DNA of 64,000 nucleotides. Origin: Candidatus Kirkpatrickella diaphorinae (GTDB lineage: Bacteria > Pseudomonadota > Alphaproteobacteria > Acetobacterales > Acetobacteraceae). The notes below the pieces were generated by a model. That model did not search any database. It was not told the origin of the DNA and saw only the letters and a list, made by a program, of their open reading frames with translations. This document shows positions 16,405-24,915 of the stretch, one piece after another; the first letter of the stretch is position 1; each line of letters starts with the position of its first letter. The DNA lies in assembly GCF_025736875.1 (NCBI RefSeq), contig NZ_CP107052.1, positions 2,101,001 to 2,165,000 on the forward strand, written 5' to 3'. Both the position numbers and the translations under genes were made by a program.

Positions 16405-18003
16405 ATGGGTCAGGTCATCTCTCCTCGTCTTATATATCAGGCGTGGCGGAATCTCCTTTCTGAGAAAGCAAATCTTTTGGGCGAGAAAGAAGAAATGACA
16501 GGCAAGCTACCCACCGTCGCGATCGCGTTGTTTGTTAAGGACGAGTTTTCTGACATTGCCGGATGGATTGCGTGGCATGCTGCGATGGGTGTCCGTACGT
16601 TCTTCATTTATGATGATCACTCCACTGACGGGACATGGGAGATACTGACGGCGGCATCCCATTGCCACGACATACGCCTTCGCCGAACGGACCCTGCAGC
16701 CCAGCCGGATTTTTATCAGCGCCAGCGTGATTGTTTCATGGAAGTCGCCGCGGAATGTAAGGGGCAGGTTGACTGGCTCGGCTTCCTCGATGGTGACGAA
16801 TATGTCTATCTACGGCATTATGACAGCCTCCCTGAATTTTTTGCTTCGGTCCGTCATGCCAGCGGCGTCGCTTTCTCATGGCGCATCTATGGCAGTAGCG
16901 ACCGTGTCGTGCGGCCGCGCAATCTGACGGTTGAGGCCTTCACCCACCATGCCACAGAGGCGCTCGATGATAATGTCCTCGTCAAGAGCTTCATTCGACC
17001 GGAAAAAATGGGTGAGAAATATATCAATCCCCACATATTTGACATTCCGGCAGAGGAGTATATCCGGCCAAGTGGCAAGCCCGTAAAGGGCCCCATTGCG
17101 GCGCAGGATATCGAGTGGTCAGACGGTTTTGTGATGCACTTCATATGCCGGAGCATGGAAAATTACGTGCAGCGCATCCGGCGGCGCCTTGATGCGGATC
17201 TTTCCGACTCGATCGGTTATTGGAATCATTTCAACCGTAATGAATTGGAGGACCGCGAGCCTTTACGTCTCATCCCGCGCGCGGAGCGATATCTTTCACG
17301 CATCTATGACAGATCTGTAGCGCTTGCCGTCAGGAAACTCAGTCAATCCTTCCTCAACCCGGGTGAGGGCCAATCTGATGCGGCGATTTCCCAGCTGGAT
17401 GCGCCGTCAACATCCCGTATTTTTCGTCTTACAACTTATTTTGGCGGGCATCTTTATTATGCGCCCGAAAAGCGCCTCTGCGTCCATGCGTCCGAAGAAT
17501 ACGCACGTGCGCACCAGTTGCAGCCCGTTTATGCCATCGTGCGGGCGAATACGCCGCAATTTGTATCACTTTTCGTGCCGACCCACCCGGATGTCTTCGT
17601 CAGGCTTATGAGCGACCATCGATTGATGACCCGGCTGATCTACCGCATCACCCCGCAAGTTGATGGGTATGTGACACTCCAAAACCCCATAAATCATTAT
17701 TACATGTCTTACCTGCCGCTTACGGACGGTGTGGGCATCGTGGAAAGTAATCGCCATGAGGTGCGGGAGTGGGAATATGTCAAACTCACGCCTTTCGACA
17801 AACAGGACCTGACGTCAGATCGTGACGAAGCCTCGGCACCGCCACCTCGTGAGATATCGGTCCCGGCAATGTTGGGATGGCTTCGCCAACGAGATGCGCT
17901 GCCGGATAATGACGAATTTCTGCGCGCTTTTTATCAGTTGGGCCCTTCTTCCCGTCTTGAACTTATGCGTCACGTCCCGGGATTATTATGGAACGTGACC
18001 TGA
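16405..18003 (+). CDS. Glycosyltransferase family 2/92-like protein
   Basis: A 532-residue soluble protein. The N-terminal half is a GT-A-type transferase: VAIALFVKDEFSDIAGWIAWHAAMG followed by FIYDDHSTDGT (nucleotide-sugar binding) and FLDGDEYVYL, the DxD-type metal site. This layout matches proteins acting in extracellular or surface polysaccharide synthesis. The C-terminal about 230 residues have no motif I recognise. ATG at 16405 is taken; ATG at 16495 (MTGKLPT) with a purine-rich upstream stretch is an equally plausible start. No polysaccharide genes are adjacent. Confidence 0.8.
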   Translation: MGQVISPRLIYQAWRNLLSEKANLLGEKEEMTGKLPTVAIALFVKDEFSDIAGWIAWHAAMGVRTFFIYDDHSTDGTWEILTAASHCHDIRLRRTDPAAQPDFYQRQRDCFMEVAAECKGQVDWLGFLDGDEYVYLRHYDSLPEFFASVRHASGVAFSWRIYGSSDRVVRPRNLTVEAFTHHATEALDDNVLVKSFIRPEKMGEKYINPHIFDIPAEEYIRPSGKPVKGPIAAQDIEWSDGFVMHFICRSMENYVQRIRRRLDADLSDSIGYWNHFNRNELEDREPLRLIPRAERYLSRIYDRSVALAVRKLSQSFLNPGEGQSDAAISQLDAPSTSRIFRLTTYFGGHLYYAPEKRLCVHASEEYARAHQLQPVYAIVRANTPQFVSLFVPTHPDVFVRLMSDHRLMTRLIYRITPQVDGYVTLQNPINHYYMSYLPLTDGVGIVESNRHEVREWEYVKLTPFDKQDLTSDRDEASAPPPREISVPAMLGWLRQRDALPDNDEFLRAFYQLGPSSRLELMRHVPGLLWNVT

Positions 18004-18317
18004 GGCGCCACCGCTCCCCGCATTGATGACGTTGCGTCTTCGCCTTCATCGAGATGGCGCAGCGTGTCGCTGAGACAAAACCGTCTTTTCGTAAGGACGG
18101 ACCGCGCGTGTTTCACAGATAAGCTGCAGGAATTCGACAATATCACGCCGGGGACATAAAGGCCCCCGGGGTGGACCGATATCTCTGTTGCGGTTTCTTT
18201 ATCTCATTACAAAAACGGGTCCTCGCTTTTCACAATATAAGATTCTCGTGATATCGCGGGAACCACGATGTTCTCCCCGGACTTTAATGGCTGCAATAAA
18301 AAGGGGAGATCTGGACA
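18004..18317. other. 314-bp intergenic region before the sugar transporter
   Basis: It contains a weak 6-bp hairpin (18148-18153 with 18164-18169) that could end transcription of the glycosyltransferase, and presumably the promoter of the downstream transporter. A 62-codon open frame overlapping the transporter start (18188-18376) shows no family resemblance and is not called. Confidence 0.35.
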
Positions 18318-19784
18318 ATGGCACGCGCGACGAAAACAGCTTTAAAGTCGGCTCCCAGGAAAAAATCGCCTGTTAAGACAAAGCCTCCTGAAGCTGAAAA
18401 TGAGGAAGCGCTCATCACCCTGACGCCGAAAGGCCGGGGGGCCTTATTTGCGAGTGTTGCGGCGCTTGCCGGATTGATGTTCGGGTTGGATACGGGCGTC
18501 ATCTCCGGTGCGCTTAAATTTCTGTCAGACGACCTTCATTCCAATCCGCGCCTTGATGAGTGGATTGTGTCCTCCCTCATGTTGGGGGCGGCGGCAGGCG
18601 CGATTGCGGCCGCCTTTATCGCCCAGCGGGCGGGGCGCAAAGCGGCGATGCTGGTGGCGGGTTTTCTGTTCCTCCTCGGGACGCTACTCTGCGCGTTGGC
18701 CCCGAATGTCAGCATCATGATCGGAGGGCGCGTCGTTCTCGGCCTCGGCGTCGGGCTGGCGGCCTTTTCCGCGCCGCTTTATATTGCGGAGATCTCGCCG
18801 GAATCGCAGCGCGGCACGATGATCTCGATTTATCAGCTCATCGTCTGCGGCGGGATGCTCCTTGCTTTCCTGTCCGATAGCCTGTTGGCCTATGGCGGGC
18901 ATTGGCGCTGGATGCTGGGCATCCTGCTTGTCCCGACCGTGATTTTCATTATTGCGATGTTGCAGATCCCTTACTCACCACGCTGGCTGGTCGCTGATGG
19001 GCAGAAGCGAAGGGCGCGGGCCGTATTGATGCAGATACGCGGTGGCCTGGCGGAGTCAAATCGGGAAATCGCCCGGATTGAGCAGCAGCTTCGGAAAGAG
19101 GAATCGGATGGGCTGATGCTGCTGAAAACCAATCGCGGTTTCCGAAAGACCTTCTCTCTCGGTGTCGCGCTTCAAGCTTTGCAGCAACTGACCGGCATTA
19201 ATGTCATCCTGTATTACGCGCCGCATATTCTCGAAAAAATGGGTTTTTCCACCGCGGCATCCATCTGGTGCACGGTGATTTTCGGGGCGGTCAATCTCAC
19301 GGGCGTCGGGCTTGTCATTTACTTTATCGATCGAGTGGGTCGCCGTCCCCTTTTATTGATCAGCACGCTGGCGGCCGCCATTATGTTGGCCGGTTTTGGT
19401 TTTGTTGCTTATCTGGGTCTGCCGGGGATGATTTTCAAAGTGACTGAAATCACCCTTCTCGCCCTTTTTGTCTTTTTCTACGCCGTTGGCTCCGGGCCGA
19501 TGCCGTGGACGCTCTGTGCTGAAATCCAGCCCTTAAGAGGCCGTACCGCCGCCATCGCGGCATCCACCTTTACCAACTGGGTAACGAACTGGCTGATCGC
19601 CAATATCTTCCTGTCTGTCATGGCGGTGATCCATGATTACGGCGTTTTCTGGTTGCTTGCCGGTTTCAATCTGTTTTTCTTCTTCGTCACGGTGTTTTTC
19701 GTGCCGGAGACGAAAGGTTGTTCGCTCGAAGATATTGAGGAAAATCTTAACAAGGGAAGGCGCCTTCGCGATATCGGCGTTTGA
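18318..19784 (+). CDS. MFS sugar porter (sugar or polyol:H+ symporter)
   Basis: A 488-residue, 12-helix transporter of the sugar porter family (XylE/GalP/IolT type). Diagnostic motifs: LMFGLDTGVISGAL in helix 1, the cytoplasmic loop AQRAGRKAAM, YIAEISPESQRGTM, PYSPRWLVADG, QALQQLTGINVILYYAP in helix 7, DRVGRRPLLL and the C-terminal VPETKGCSLE. A 35-residue Lys/Ala-rich N-terminal tail precedes helix 1. GGGGAG upstream of the ATG is a good ribosome binding site. Closeness to iolD-iolE makes inositol or another polyol a reasonable but unproven substrate. Confidence 0.88.
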   Translation: MARATKTALKSAPRKKSPVKTKPPEAENEEALITLTPKGRGALFASVAALAGLMFGLDTGVISGALKFLSDDLHSNPRLDEWIVSSLMLGAAAGAIAAAFIAQRAGRKAAMLVAGFLFLLGTLLCALAPNVSIMIGGRVVLGLGVGLAAFSAPLYIAEISPESQRGTMISIYQLIVCGGMLLAFLSDSLLAYGGHWRWMLGILLVPTVIFIIAMLQIPYSPRWLVADGQKRRARAVLMQIRGGLAESNREIARIEQQLRKEESDGLMLLKTNRGFRKTFSLGVALQALQQLTGINVILYYAPHILEKMGFSTAASIWCTVIFGAVNLTGVGLVIYFIDRVGRRPLLLISTLAAAIMLAGFGFVAYLGLPGMIFKVTEITLLALFVFFYAVGSGPMPWTLCAEIQPLRGRTAAIAASTFTNWVTNWLIANIFLSVMAVIHDYGVFWLLAGFNLFFFFVTVFFVPETKGCSLEDIEENLNKGRRLRDIGV

Positions 19785-19803
19785 TAACAATCCTTATCGG
19801 CCA

Positions 19804-19822
19804 AGGCGCTCATACCGCGCCT
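19804..19822. terminator. Possible bidirectional terminator hairpin
   Basis: AGGCGC (19804-19809) and GCGCCT (19817-19822) form a 6-bp stem between the convergent transporter and ELM1-family genes. No T-tract; low confidence. Confidence 0.3.
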
Positions 19823-19823
19823 G

Positions 19824-20861
19824 TCAATAAACGACTTCCCTGAGCCTTTCAAATTCCGCTTCCTCAGCATGGAATGGCGTTTCCGCCTGTTGGCCGTCTC
19901 GGGTGAAGCGCTGCGCGAGAAGGGTGCGGATCCGATCGACGCAGATTTCAAGATCATCATCCGCGAAGGGGCGGGTATTTTCCCACAGCGCGTCTTTGGC
20001 GGTCGCTTCGTTCAGCACGCGCACAATGCCTGACTGAGTCAAAGAGCGATGCCATCGCGCAAAATCCGTGCCGCCAGCGATAAGCCCCTTTTTGATCAGA
20101 TTTCGGCGCCATCGGGGAAAGAGGGCGCAGGATGTGGTCTTGAGAAAGTGATTGAGCGTTCTCCGCACGGGCAATGGGTATAGCCAGGTGGGCAAACCGG
20201 AACGTATGAGATCGGCCAGAAGGGACGCGCTGTCCGCCGTGACAATCACGCGCGCACTTTCAGCCAGAACATCCCGCACGCGACGTCGGGCGATCGTGAT
20301 GCCATCCCGCCGACATTGATCCTGCATGTAAGTGGCGATGTCAGGCGGTGTCCGGCAACTGAAAATGACCTGAAGCGCCTCACCAGCGTGGTGGGCGACG
20401 ATTTTCGCCAGGCGCAGCATCTCATCACATTCACGCCGCCCAAGCGCGTGGTGAGCTGTTTTCCCGCTCAGGATCAAAGTCGTCTTGCCCTTTTGCGCGG
20501 GCCGGGTCGCAGATTTTAAGCGGGGATTCGGCTGAAGTGACGCGCCATTCAGGGGTAGTTTGAGGTGCAGCACATTATCGGCTTCAGGGTAATCATCCTG
20601 CGGCATGATGATCACGAGGTCGAGCCTGGATGTCGGATATAATCGTGGACGTCCCAATTGTATCAAAAGTGGTTTTCTTTCGAAACGTCTATGGAGGGCC
20701 AGTCCCGGCTTCAAGGCTTTACCAAATGACAGGATGATGTCGGGCGTGGCGGAGGGCGTGGTCCAAGGGGCGATCACCTCAAATGGCATGGCCAGGGCGC
20801 GTGCAAGGGCTTCACATTGCGTTCGTTCACCCTCGCGCTCCGTATCGATGATCGCAATCAC
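19824..20861 (-). CDS. ELM1-family (mitochondrial fission ELM1-like) protein
   Basis: A 345-residue protein of the bacterial family named after plant ELM1 (PF06258), which has a GT-B-like two-domain layout. The N-terminal DTEREGERTQCEALARAL, the central LILSGKTAHHALG, and ARVIVTADSASLLADLIRSGLPTWLYPLP (resembling a nucleotide-sugar binding loop) are typical. In Proteobacteria the family is suspected to act in envelope glycan or lipid synthesis, but the role is unknown. GGAG lies 8 bases before GTG 20861; the upstream GTG at 20870 is too close to it. Confidence 0.78.
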   Translation of the reverse strand: MIAIIDTEREGERTQCEALARALAMPFEVIAPWTTPSATPDIILSFGKALKPGLALHRRFERKPLLIQLGRPRLYPTSRLDLVIIMPQDDYPEADNVLHLKLPLNGASLQPNPRLKSATRPAQKGKTTLILSGKTAHHALGRRECDEMLRLAKIVAHHAGEALQVIFSCRTPPDIATYMQDQCRRDGITIARRRVRDVLAESARVIVTADSASLLADLIRSGLPTWLYPLPVRRTLNHFLKTTSCALFPRWRRNLIKKGLIAGGTDFARWHRSLTQSGIVRVLNEATAKDALWENTRPFADDDLEICVDRIRTLLAQRFTRDGQQAETPFHAEEAEFERLREVVY

Positions 20862-21445
20862 GCCGCACACTCCGTGTCATTAAAGAAATTTTTCGTCGCC
20901 CTGTCTTTTAAAAAACGAAATTTAAATCGGATAGGGTTATTAATAAAGGCGCGTCGCAAAATGACCGGGACATGTCGCAGGCGCCGGGGAAGAGGCGAGC
21001 GGAGAAGGGCGGGACGCCGCGTCATGAAAATTCTCCGGAGAAGTGGATGAGTGCCGAACGTTAAAACGAGGCGGGTCGAGGGCGTATATTATGACGTGCT
21101 GAGTGTTTAGAAATGGTTTTCCATCAATGCGATGGCGCCGAAAGCCCTGACACCCGGACGACAAGATGCGCGACGCCTACACGTCTGCCGCGCGCGGTTT
21201 TTGGAACGGGACAAGCAATGCAATGAAGAATGAGACCTTGGAAATAAAAACTTAAGAAAGGAAAGAGTGTTTCATTTGACGGCAAAAAATAGATCATATA
21301 TTCCATCGATAGTGATTAACGTCACACGGGATCTGTGATCCCGCTTGTTTCACATAAGGCATCCTTCCCGTGCGCGGGGTGGGCCATGTGATGAAATTGA
21401 GCGAGAGAGGCGCGGCCCGGATGTCACTGAGGAGTGGATCTGACT
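20862..21445. other. 584-bp intergenic region upstream of iolD
   Basis: Divergent control region between the ELM1-family gene and iolD. It holds a perfect 12-bp palindrome TTCTCCGGAGAA (21031-21042), a CRP/FNR-like dyad (21312-21325), and a 7-bp hairpin (21327-21343). A promoter-like TTGACG (21276-21281) with TATATT (21297-21302) has a short 15-base spacer. Short open frames here lack ribosome binding sites and look non-coding. Confidence 0.45.
21312..21325. promoter_or_regulatory. CRP/FNR-like palindrome upstream of iolD
   Basis: GTGA-N6-TCAC, the half-site spacing of CRP/FNR-family operators, lies 121 bases before the iolD start and just downstream of a promoter-like pair at 21276-21302, a position suited to repression. 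It is immediately followed by a 7-bp inverted repeat with a 3-base loop (21327-21343). Binding is inferred from shape only. Confidence 0.4.
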
Positions 21446-23299
21446 ATGAAAACGCATCTCCTGACCATGTCACAAGCCCTCATCCGCGCCATGATCGCGC
21501 AGAAGATCGAGATTGATGGCGAGGTCGTGCCCTTCTTCAAAGGCGTGTGGGCCATATTCGGCCATGGCAATGTGGCCGGGCTGGGGGAGGCGCTTTACGA
21601 AAATCGCGCAGATATGCCGACTTTGCGGGCGCATAATGAGCAGGGAATGGTGCACGCCGCGACCGCTTTCGCCAAGGCACGTCGACGCCAGCAAGTCATG
21701 GCCTGCACGAGCTCCATCGGGCCGGGTGCGCTCAATATGGTGACCGGTGCCGCGGTGGCGCATGTTAATCGCCTGCCGCTCCTTCTGCTTCCCGGTGATG
21801 TCTTCGCCAATCGCATCCCGGACCCGGTCTTGCAACAGGTTGAGGATTTCGGGAACGGGGTGGTTTCAGCCAATGATGCCTTCATCCCGGTCTCCCGCTA
21901 TTTTGACCGCCTGACGCGGCCGGAACAATTGATCCCCGCCTTCCATCAGGCGATGCGTGTGCTGACTGACCCCGCCGAATGCGGGCCTGTCACGCTCAGC
22001 CTGTGTCAGGATGTGCAGGCCGAGGCTTTTGCATATCCCGACGCATTTTTCAGGGAGCGCATCCACCGCATCCGCCGCCAGGCGCCCGACGCACGTGAGC
22101 TTTCGGACGCCGTGAAGCTGATCCGGCAATCGCGCAAACCGCTCATGATCGCCGGTGGCGGCGTGCTTTATGCCGAGGCGGAGAAAGCGCTGGCGGCGTT
22201 CAGTCACGCCCATGGCGTCCCCGTCGGGGAAACGCAGGCCGGGAAATCCTCCCTTCCCACCACGCACGCGCTCAATATGGGCGGAATTGGCGTCAGTGGA
22301 GGCACGGCCGCGAATGAAATGGCGCAGGAGGCCGACCTCATCATTGCGGTCGGGACACGCTTACAGGATTTCACCACCGGGTCCTGGGGGTTGTTCAAAA
22401 ACCCGGATATGAAAATCATCGCGTTGAATGTGCAGCCTTTCGACGCGGTAAAACATGATTCCCTACCGGTCATTGCGGATGCAAAAATCGCCTTGGAAGA
22501 GATCGCAGCCGCGCTGGAAGGTTGGAAAGCGGATTCTGGCTGGACAGAGCGCGCGCAGGCGGCGCGGCAAAGATGGCTTGAAAAGGCCGACACCTATCAG
22601 GCCATCCCGGAGAGAGAGGCGCTGCCAACCGATGCGCAGGTTATCGGCGCGGTGCAGCGTGTCGCGAAACCGACCGATACGGTCGTCTGCGCGGCTGGAG
22701 GGCTGCCTGCGGAATTGCAGAAACACTGGCGGCCTGAGCAGCCGGGCGGATACCATATGGAATATGGGTTCTCCTGCATGGGCTATGAGCTTGCCGGCGG
22801 GATCGGCGTCAAAATGGCGCGGCCGGAACGGGAGGTTATCGTGATGGTGGGGGATGGCTCCTACCTCATGCTGAATTCCGAGATCGCCACGTCCGTCATG
22901 TTGGGGCAGAAACTGATTATCGTTCTGCTGGATAACCATGGTTATGGCTGCATTAACCGTCTCCAACAGGCGACGGGGAGTGCGCCTTTCAATAATCTCT
23001 GGGAAGACTCACAGCATATGGCGCAGTTCCCGCAGATTGACTTTGTGCAACATGCGCACGGGCTTGGGGCCCTTGCGGAAAAAGTCGCGTCGCTTCCGGA
23101 CTTGTCCGAAGCCATTGCGCGCGCGCGCAAAGCGGATCGCACAACGGTGATCCTGATCGACACTGACCCGAAACCGACCACAAAAGAGGGCGGTGCATGG
23201 TGGGATGTGGCCGTGCCGGAAGTGTCGACGCGCCCGCAGGTGAATCAAGCGCGCACCGACTATGAACGGGCACGCGGGGCGCAGCGTATCGGAAACTGA
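21446..23299 (+). CDS. iolD: 3D-(3,5/4)-trihydroxycyclohexane-1,2-dione acylhydrolase
   Basis: A 617-residue thiamine-diphosphate enzyme that hydrolytically opens the ring of the diketone made by IolE in myo-inositol catabolism (EC 3.7.1.22). The length fits IolD rather than acetolactate synthase. Features: an N-terminal Pyr domain with FGHGNVAGLGEAL and LRAHNEQGMVHAA (catalytic Glu), a central DHS-like domain, and the C-terminal ThDP motif starting GDGSYLMLNSEI and ending DNHGYGCIN. ATG 21446 has GGAG 11 bases upstream; an in-frame GTG at 21434 lies inside that site. It pairs with iolE 40 bases downstream. Confidence 0.93.
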   Translation: MKTHLLTMSQALIRAMIAQKIEIDGEVVPFFKGVWAIFGHGNVAGLGEALYENRADMPTLRAHNEQGMVHAATAFAKARRRQQVMACTSSIGPGALNMVTGAAVAHVNRLPLLLLPGDVFANRIPDPVLQQVEDFGNGVVSANDAFIPVSRYFDRLTRPEQLIPAFHQAMRVLTDPAECGPVTLSLCQDVQAEAFAYPDAFFRERIHRIRRQAPDARELSDAVKLIRQSRKPLMIAGGGVLYAEAEKALAAFSHAHGVPVGETQAGKSSLPTTHALNMGGIGVSGGTAANEMAQEADLIIAVGTRLQDFTTGSWGLFKNPDMKIIALNVQPFDAVKHDSLPVIADAKIALEEIAAALEGWKADSGWTERAQAARQRWLEKADTYQAIPEREALPTDAQVIGAVQRVAKPTDTVVCAAGGLPAELQKHWRPEQPGGYHMEYGFSCMGYELAGGIGVKMARPEREVIVMVGDGSYLMLNSEIATSVMLGQKLIIVLLDNHGYGCINRLQQATGSAPFNNLWEDSQHMAQFPQIDFVQHAHGLGALAEKVASLPDLSEAIARARKADRTTVILIDTDPKPTTKEGGAWWDVAVPEVSTRPQVNQARTDYERARGAQRIGN

Positions 23300-23339
23300 A
23301 CGCGGCCGTTTCTGGGTCGGCTTAAGAAGGACGGGCAAT

Positions 23340-24248
23340 ATGGCGATCAAAATCGGCGCGAACCCTATCATCTGGTCGAATGATGACCTTCGATCCCTCG
23401 GGGCCACGACATCGCTGGACACCTGCCTGCGGGAAGCGCGGCTTGCGGGGATCGAAGGCATGGAAATGGGGCATAAATTCCCGACTTCCGCGCCTGAGCT
23501 GAAAAAGGCCCTTGCGCCGCACAATATGGCGTTCATCTCCGGTTGGTGGTCGACCAATCTGCTTGTTCATGATGAGGCGGCGGAAATCAAAGCCATTTCT
23601 GCTCGTCTTGAATTGCTGAAGGAAATGGGGTGCAAGGTCTGCATCGTCTGCGAGACGTCGAATTCCATCCAGGGGGCGTTCGACACGCCGCTTTCACAGC
23701 GTCCCGTGCTGGATGATGCAGGCTGGACGCTTCTGACCACGCGTATGACGCGGCTGGGGGATCATATTGCCGAGCATGGGATTGACCTTGTCTATCATCA
23801 CCATATGGGGACGGTGGTGCAGTCAAGGCAGGATATCGCACGGTTTATGGATGAGACCGGTCCTTCCGTGAAGCTCCTGCTCGATACGGGCCACGCTTTA
23901 TGGGGCGGCTCCGACCCCGCCGAACTGGCGCGCACCTACCGAACACGCATCAAACACATCCACGCCAAAGACCTCCGCCCCTTCAAACGCGCGCAGGCGG
24001 ATGTCTATGAATGGAGCTTCCTCCGCGCCGTCCTCTCCGGCGTCTTTACCGTGCCGGGCGATGGCGGGATCGATTACCGCCGGATCTTCGCGGAACTGCC
24101 GGATTATGATGGCTGGGTGGTGATCGAAGCGGAACAGGACCCACAATGCGCCAACCCGCTGGTTTATGTGCGGATGGGGCGGAATTATCTGGTGGATGTG
24201 TTGGGGGGTGATGCCCGATTACAATCTCCCTTTACACTCAATCAGTGA
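23340..24248 (+). CDS. iolE: myo-inosose-2 dehydratase
   Basis: It dehydrates 2-keto-myo-inositol to the diketone used by IolD (EC 4.2.1.44). A 302-residue TIM-barrel of the xylose-isomerase-like superfamily: N-terminal IGANPIIWSNDD, EMGHKFP, LVYHHHMGTVVQ (metal-binding His), LLLDTGHALWGG, IKHIHAKD, and PGDGGIDY, then WVVIEAEQDP (metal-binding Glu). ATG 23340 is preceded by AAGAAGGA. The 3' end overlaps the convergent RelA/SpoT gene by 11 bases, with no terminator visible between them. Confidence 0.94.
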   Translation: MAIKIGANPIIWSNDDLRSLGATTSLDTCLREARLAGIEGMEMGHKFPTSAPELKKALAPHNMAFISGWWSTNLLVHDEAAEIKAISARLELLKEMGCKVCIVCETSNSIQGAFDTPLSQRPVLDDAGWTLLTTRMTRLGDHIAEHGIDLVYHHHMGTVVQSRQDIARFMDETGPSVKLLLDTGHALWGGSDPAELARTYRTRIKHIHAKDLRPFKRAQADVYEWSFLRAVLSGVFTVPGDGGIDYRRIFAELPDYDGWVVIEAEQDPQCANPLVYVRMGRNYLVDVLGGDARLQSPFTLNQ

Positions 24249-24915
24249 GCTTCAATCTATAAATTGAATCCAGGAGTCGGCTGCCAGCTCCAACAATTTT
24301 TGAGAGGACACGGATTTGCTCCGAAAGCGCTGAACTGTTAGTCGGATCCGGATAATTCAATTGGTGGTCAACCTCTCCCCAGATTTCTTCGAAAAGCGTT
24401 CTGACCTGGATCTCACATCGCACAAAGCTCTTCGCGTGGGGCATGATCAAATAATGTACACTAGTGTAAAGACTAGGTTTTACCTCAGGGGTGATACCTA
24501 TTTCTTTGAAATAAGCCACGTTTTCGGGGTCCCACGTATAAGCTTTTGGATCTTCTGCGAAGCACCAGTCTTCTAGCATATCCACTTTGTTTCTGATGAC
24601 GTGATCTACGATGGAAATGTCTTTTCGATATAGCAGAATTACCCTGACACCAGCGAGATCAGTTATCTTGGAAAAAAAATTATGCTCGGTTATTTGCTCT
24701 CCATTCGCAATCTTTCGGTCGATCTTATGCCTGAGGTGGTTTTCGTCTTTGATTCGAGATTTCGTAGAGTGAACAATGCTTCGTCCTTCCGAAAATAGAT
24801 TGGGATGATTCAGGAACTGATCTTCAACACTTTTCCGAAAAGTATCGATAGAATGGCGATGAGCTCGAAATAAAGCCACCAAATTTTCAACGCGAGATGT
24901 CATTACCGATTCCAT
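24238..24915 (-). CDS. RelA/SpoT-domain (p)ppGpp-synthetase-like protein
   Basis: A 225-residue single-domain protein with the RelA/SpoT nucleotidyltransferase fold and no hydrolase, TGS or ACT domain, so of the small alarmone synthetase type. Conserved positions: R54, K56 and K64 (SRIKDENHLRHKI, the ATP-binding loop), D86 in TDLAGVRVILLY, Y150 and H154 in YTSVH, and E168/Q170/R172 in CEIQVRT with W179 and H184. The active site therefore looks intact. ATG 24915 overlaps the TGA of the upstream ParA-like frame (TGATG). Base composition is much more AT-rich than the flanks, indicating transfer. It could be a stress alarmone synthetase or a toxin-type enzyme; sequence alone cannot decide. Confidence 0.82.
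   Translation of the reverse strand: MESVMTSRVENLVALFRAHRHSIDTFRKSVEDQFLNHPNLFSEGRSIVHSTKSRIKDENHLRHKIDRKIANGEQITEHNFFSKITDLAGVRVILLYRKDISIVDHVIRNKVDMLEDWCFAEDPKAYTWDPENVAYFKEIGITPEVKPSLYTSVHYLIMPHAKSFVRCEIQVRTLFEEIWGEVDHQLNYPDPTNSSALSEQIRVLSKIVGAGSRLLDSIYRLKLTD

Noticed and set aside
20940..21306. Short minus-strand frames (60-74 codons) upstream of iolD
   Set aside because: No ribosome binding sites, no family resemblance, and Pro/Ser-rich compositions typical of shadow frames.
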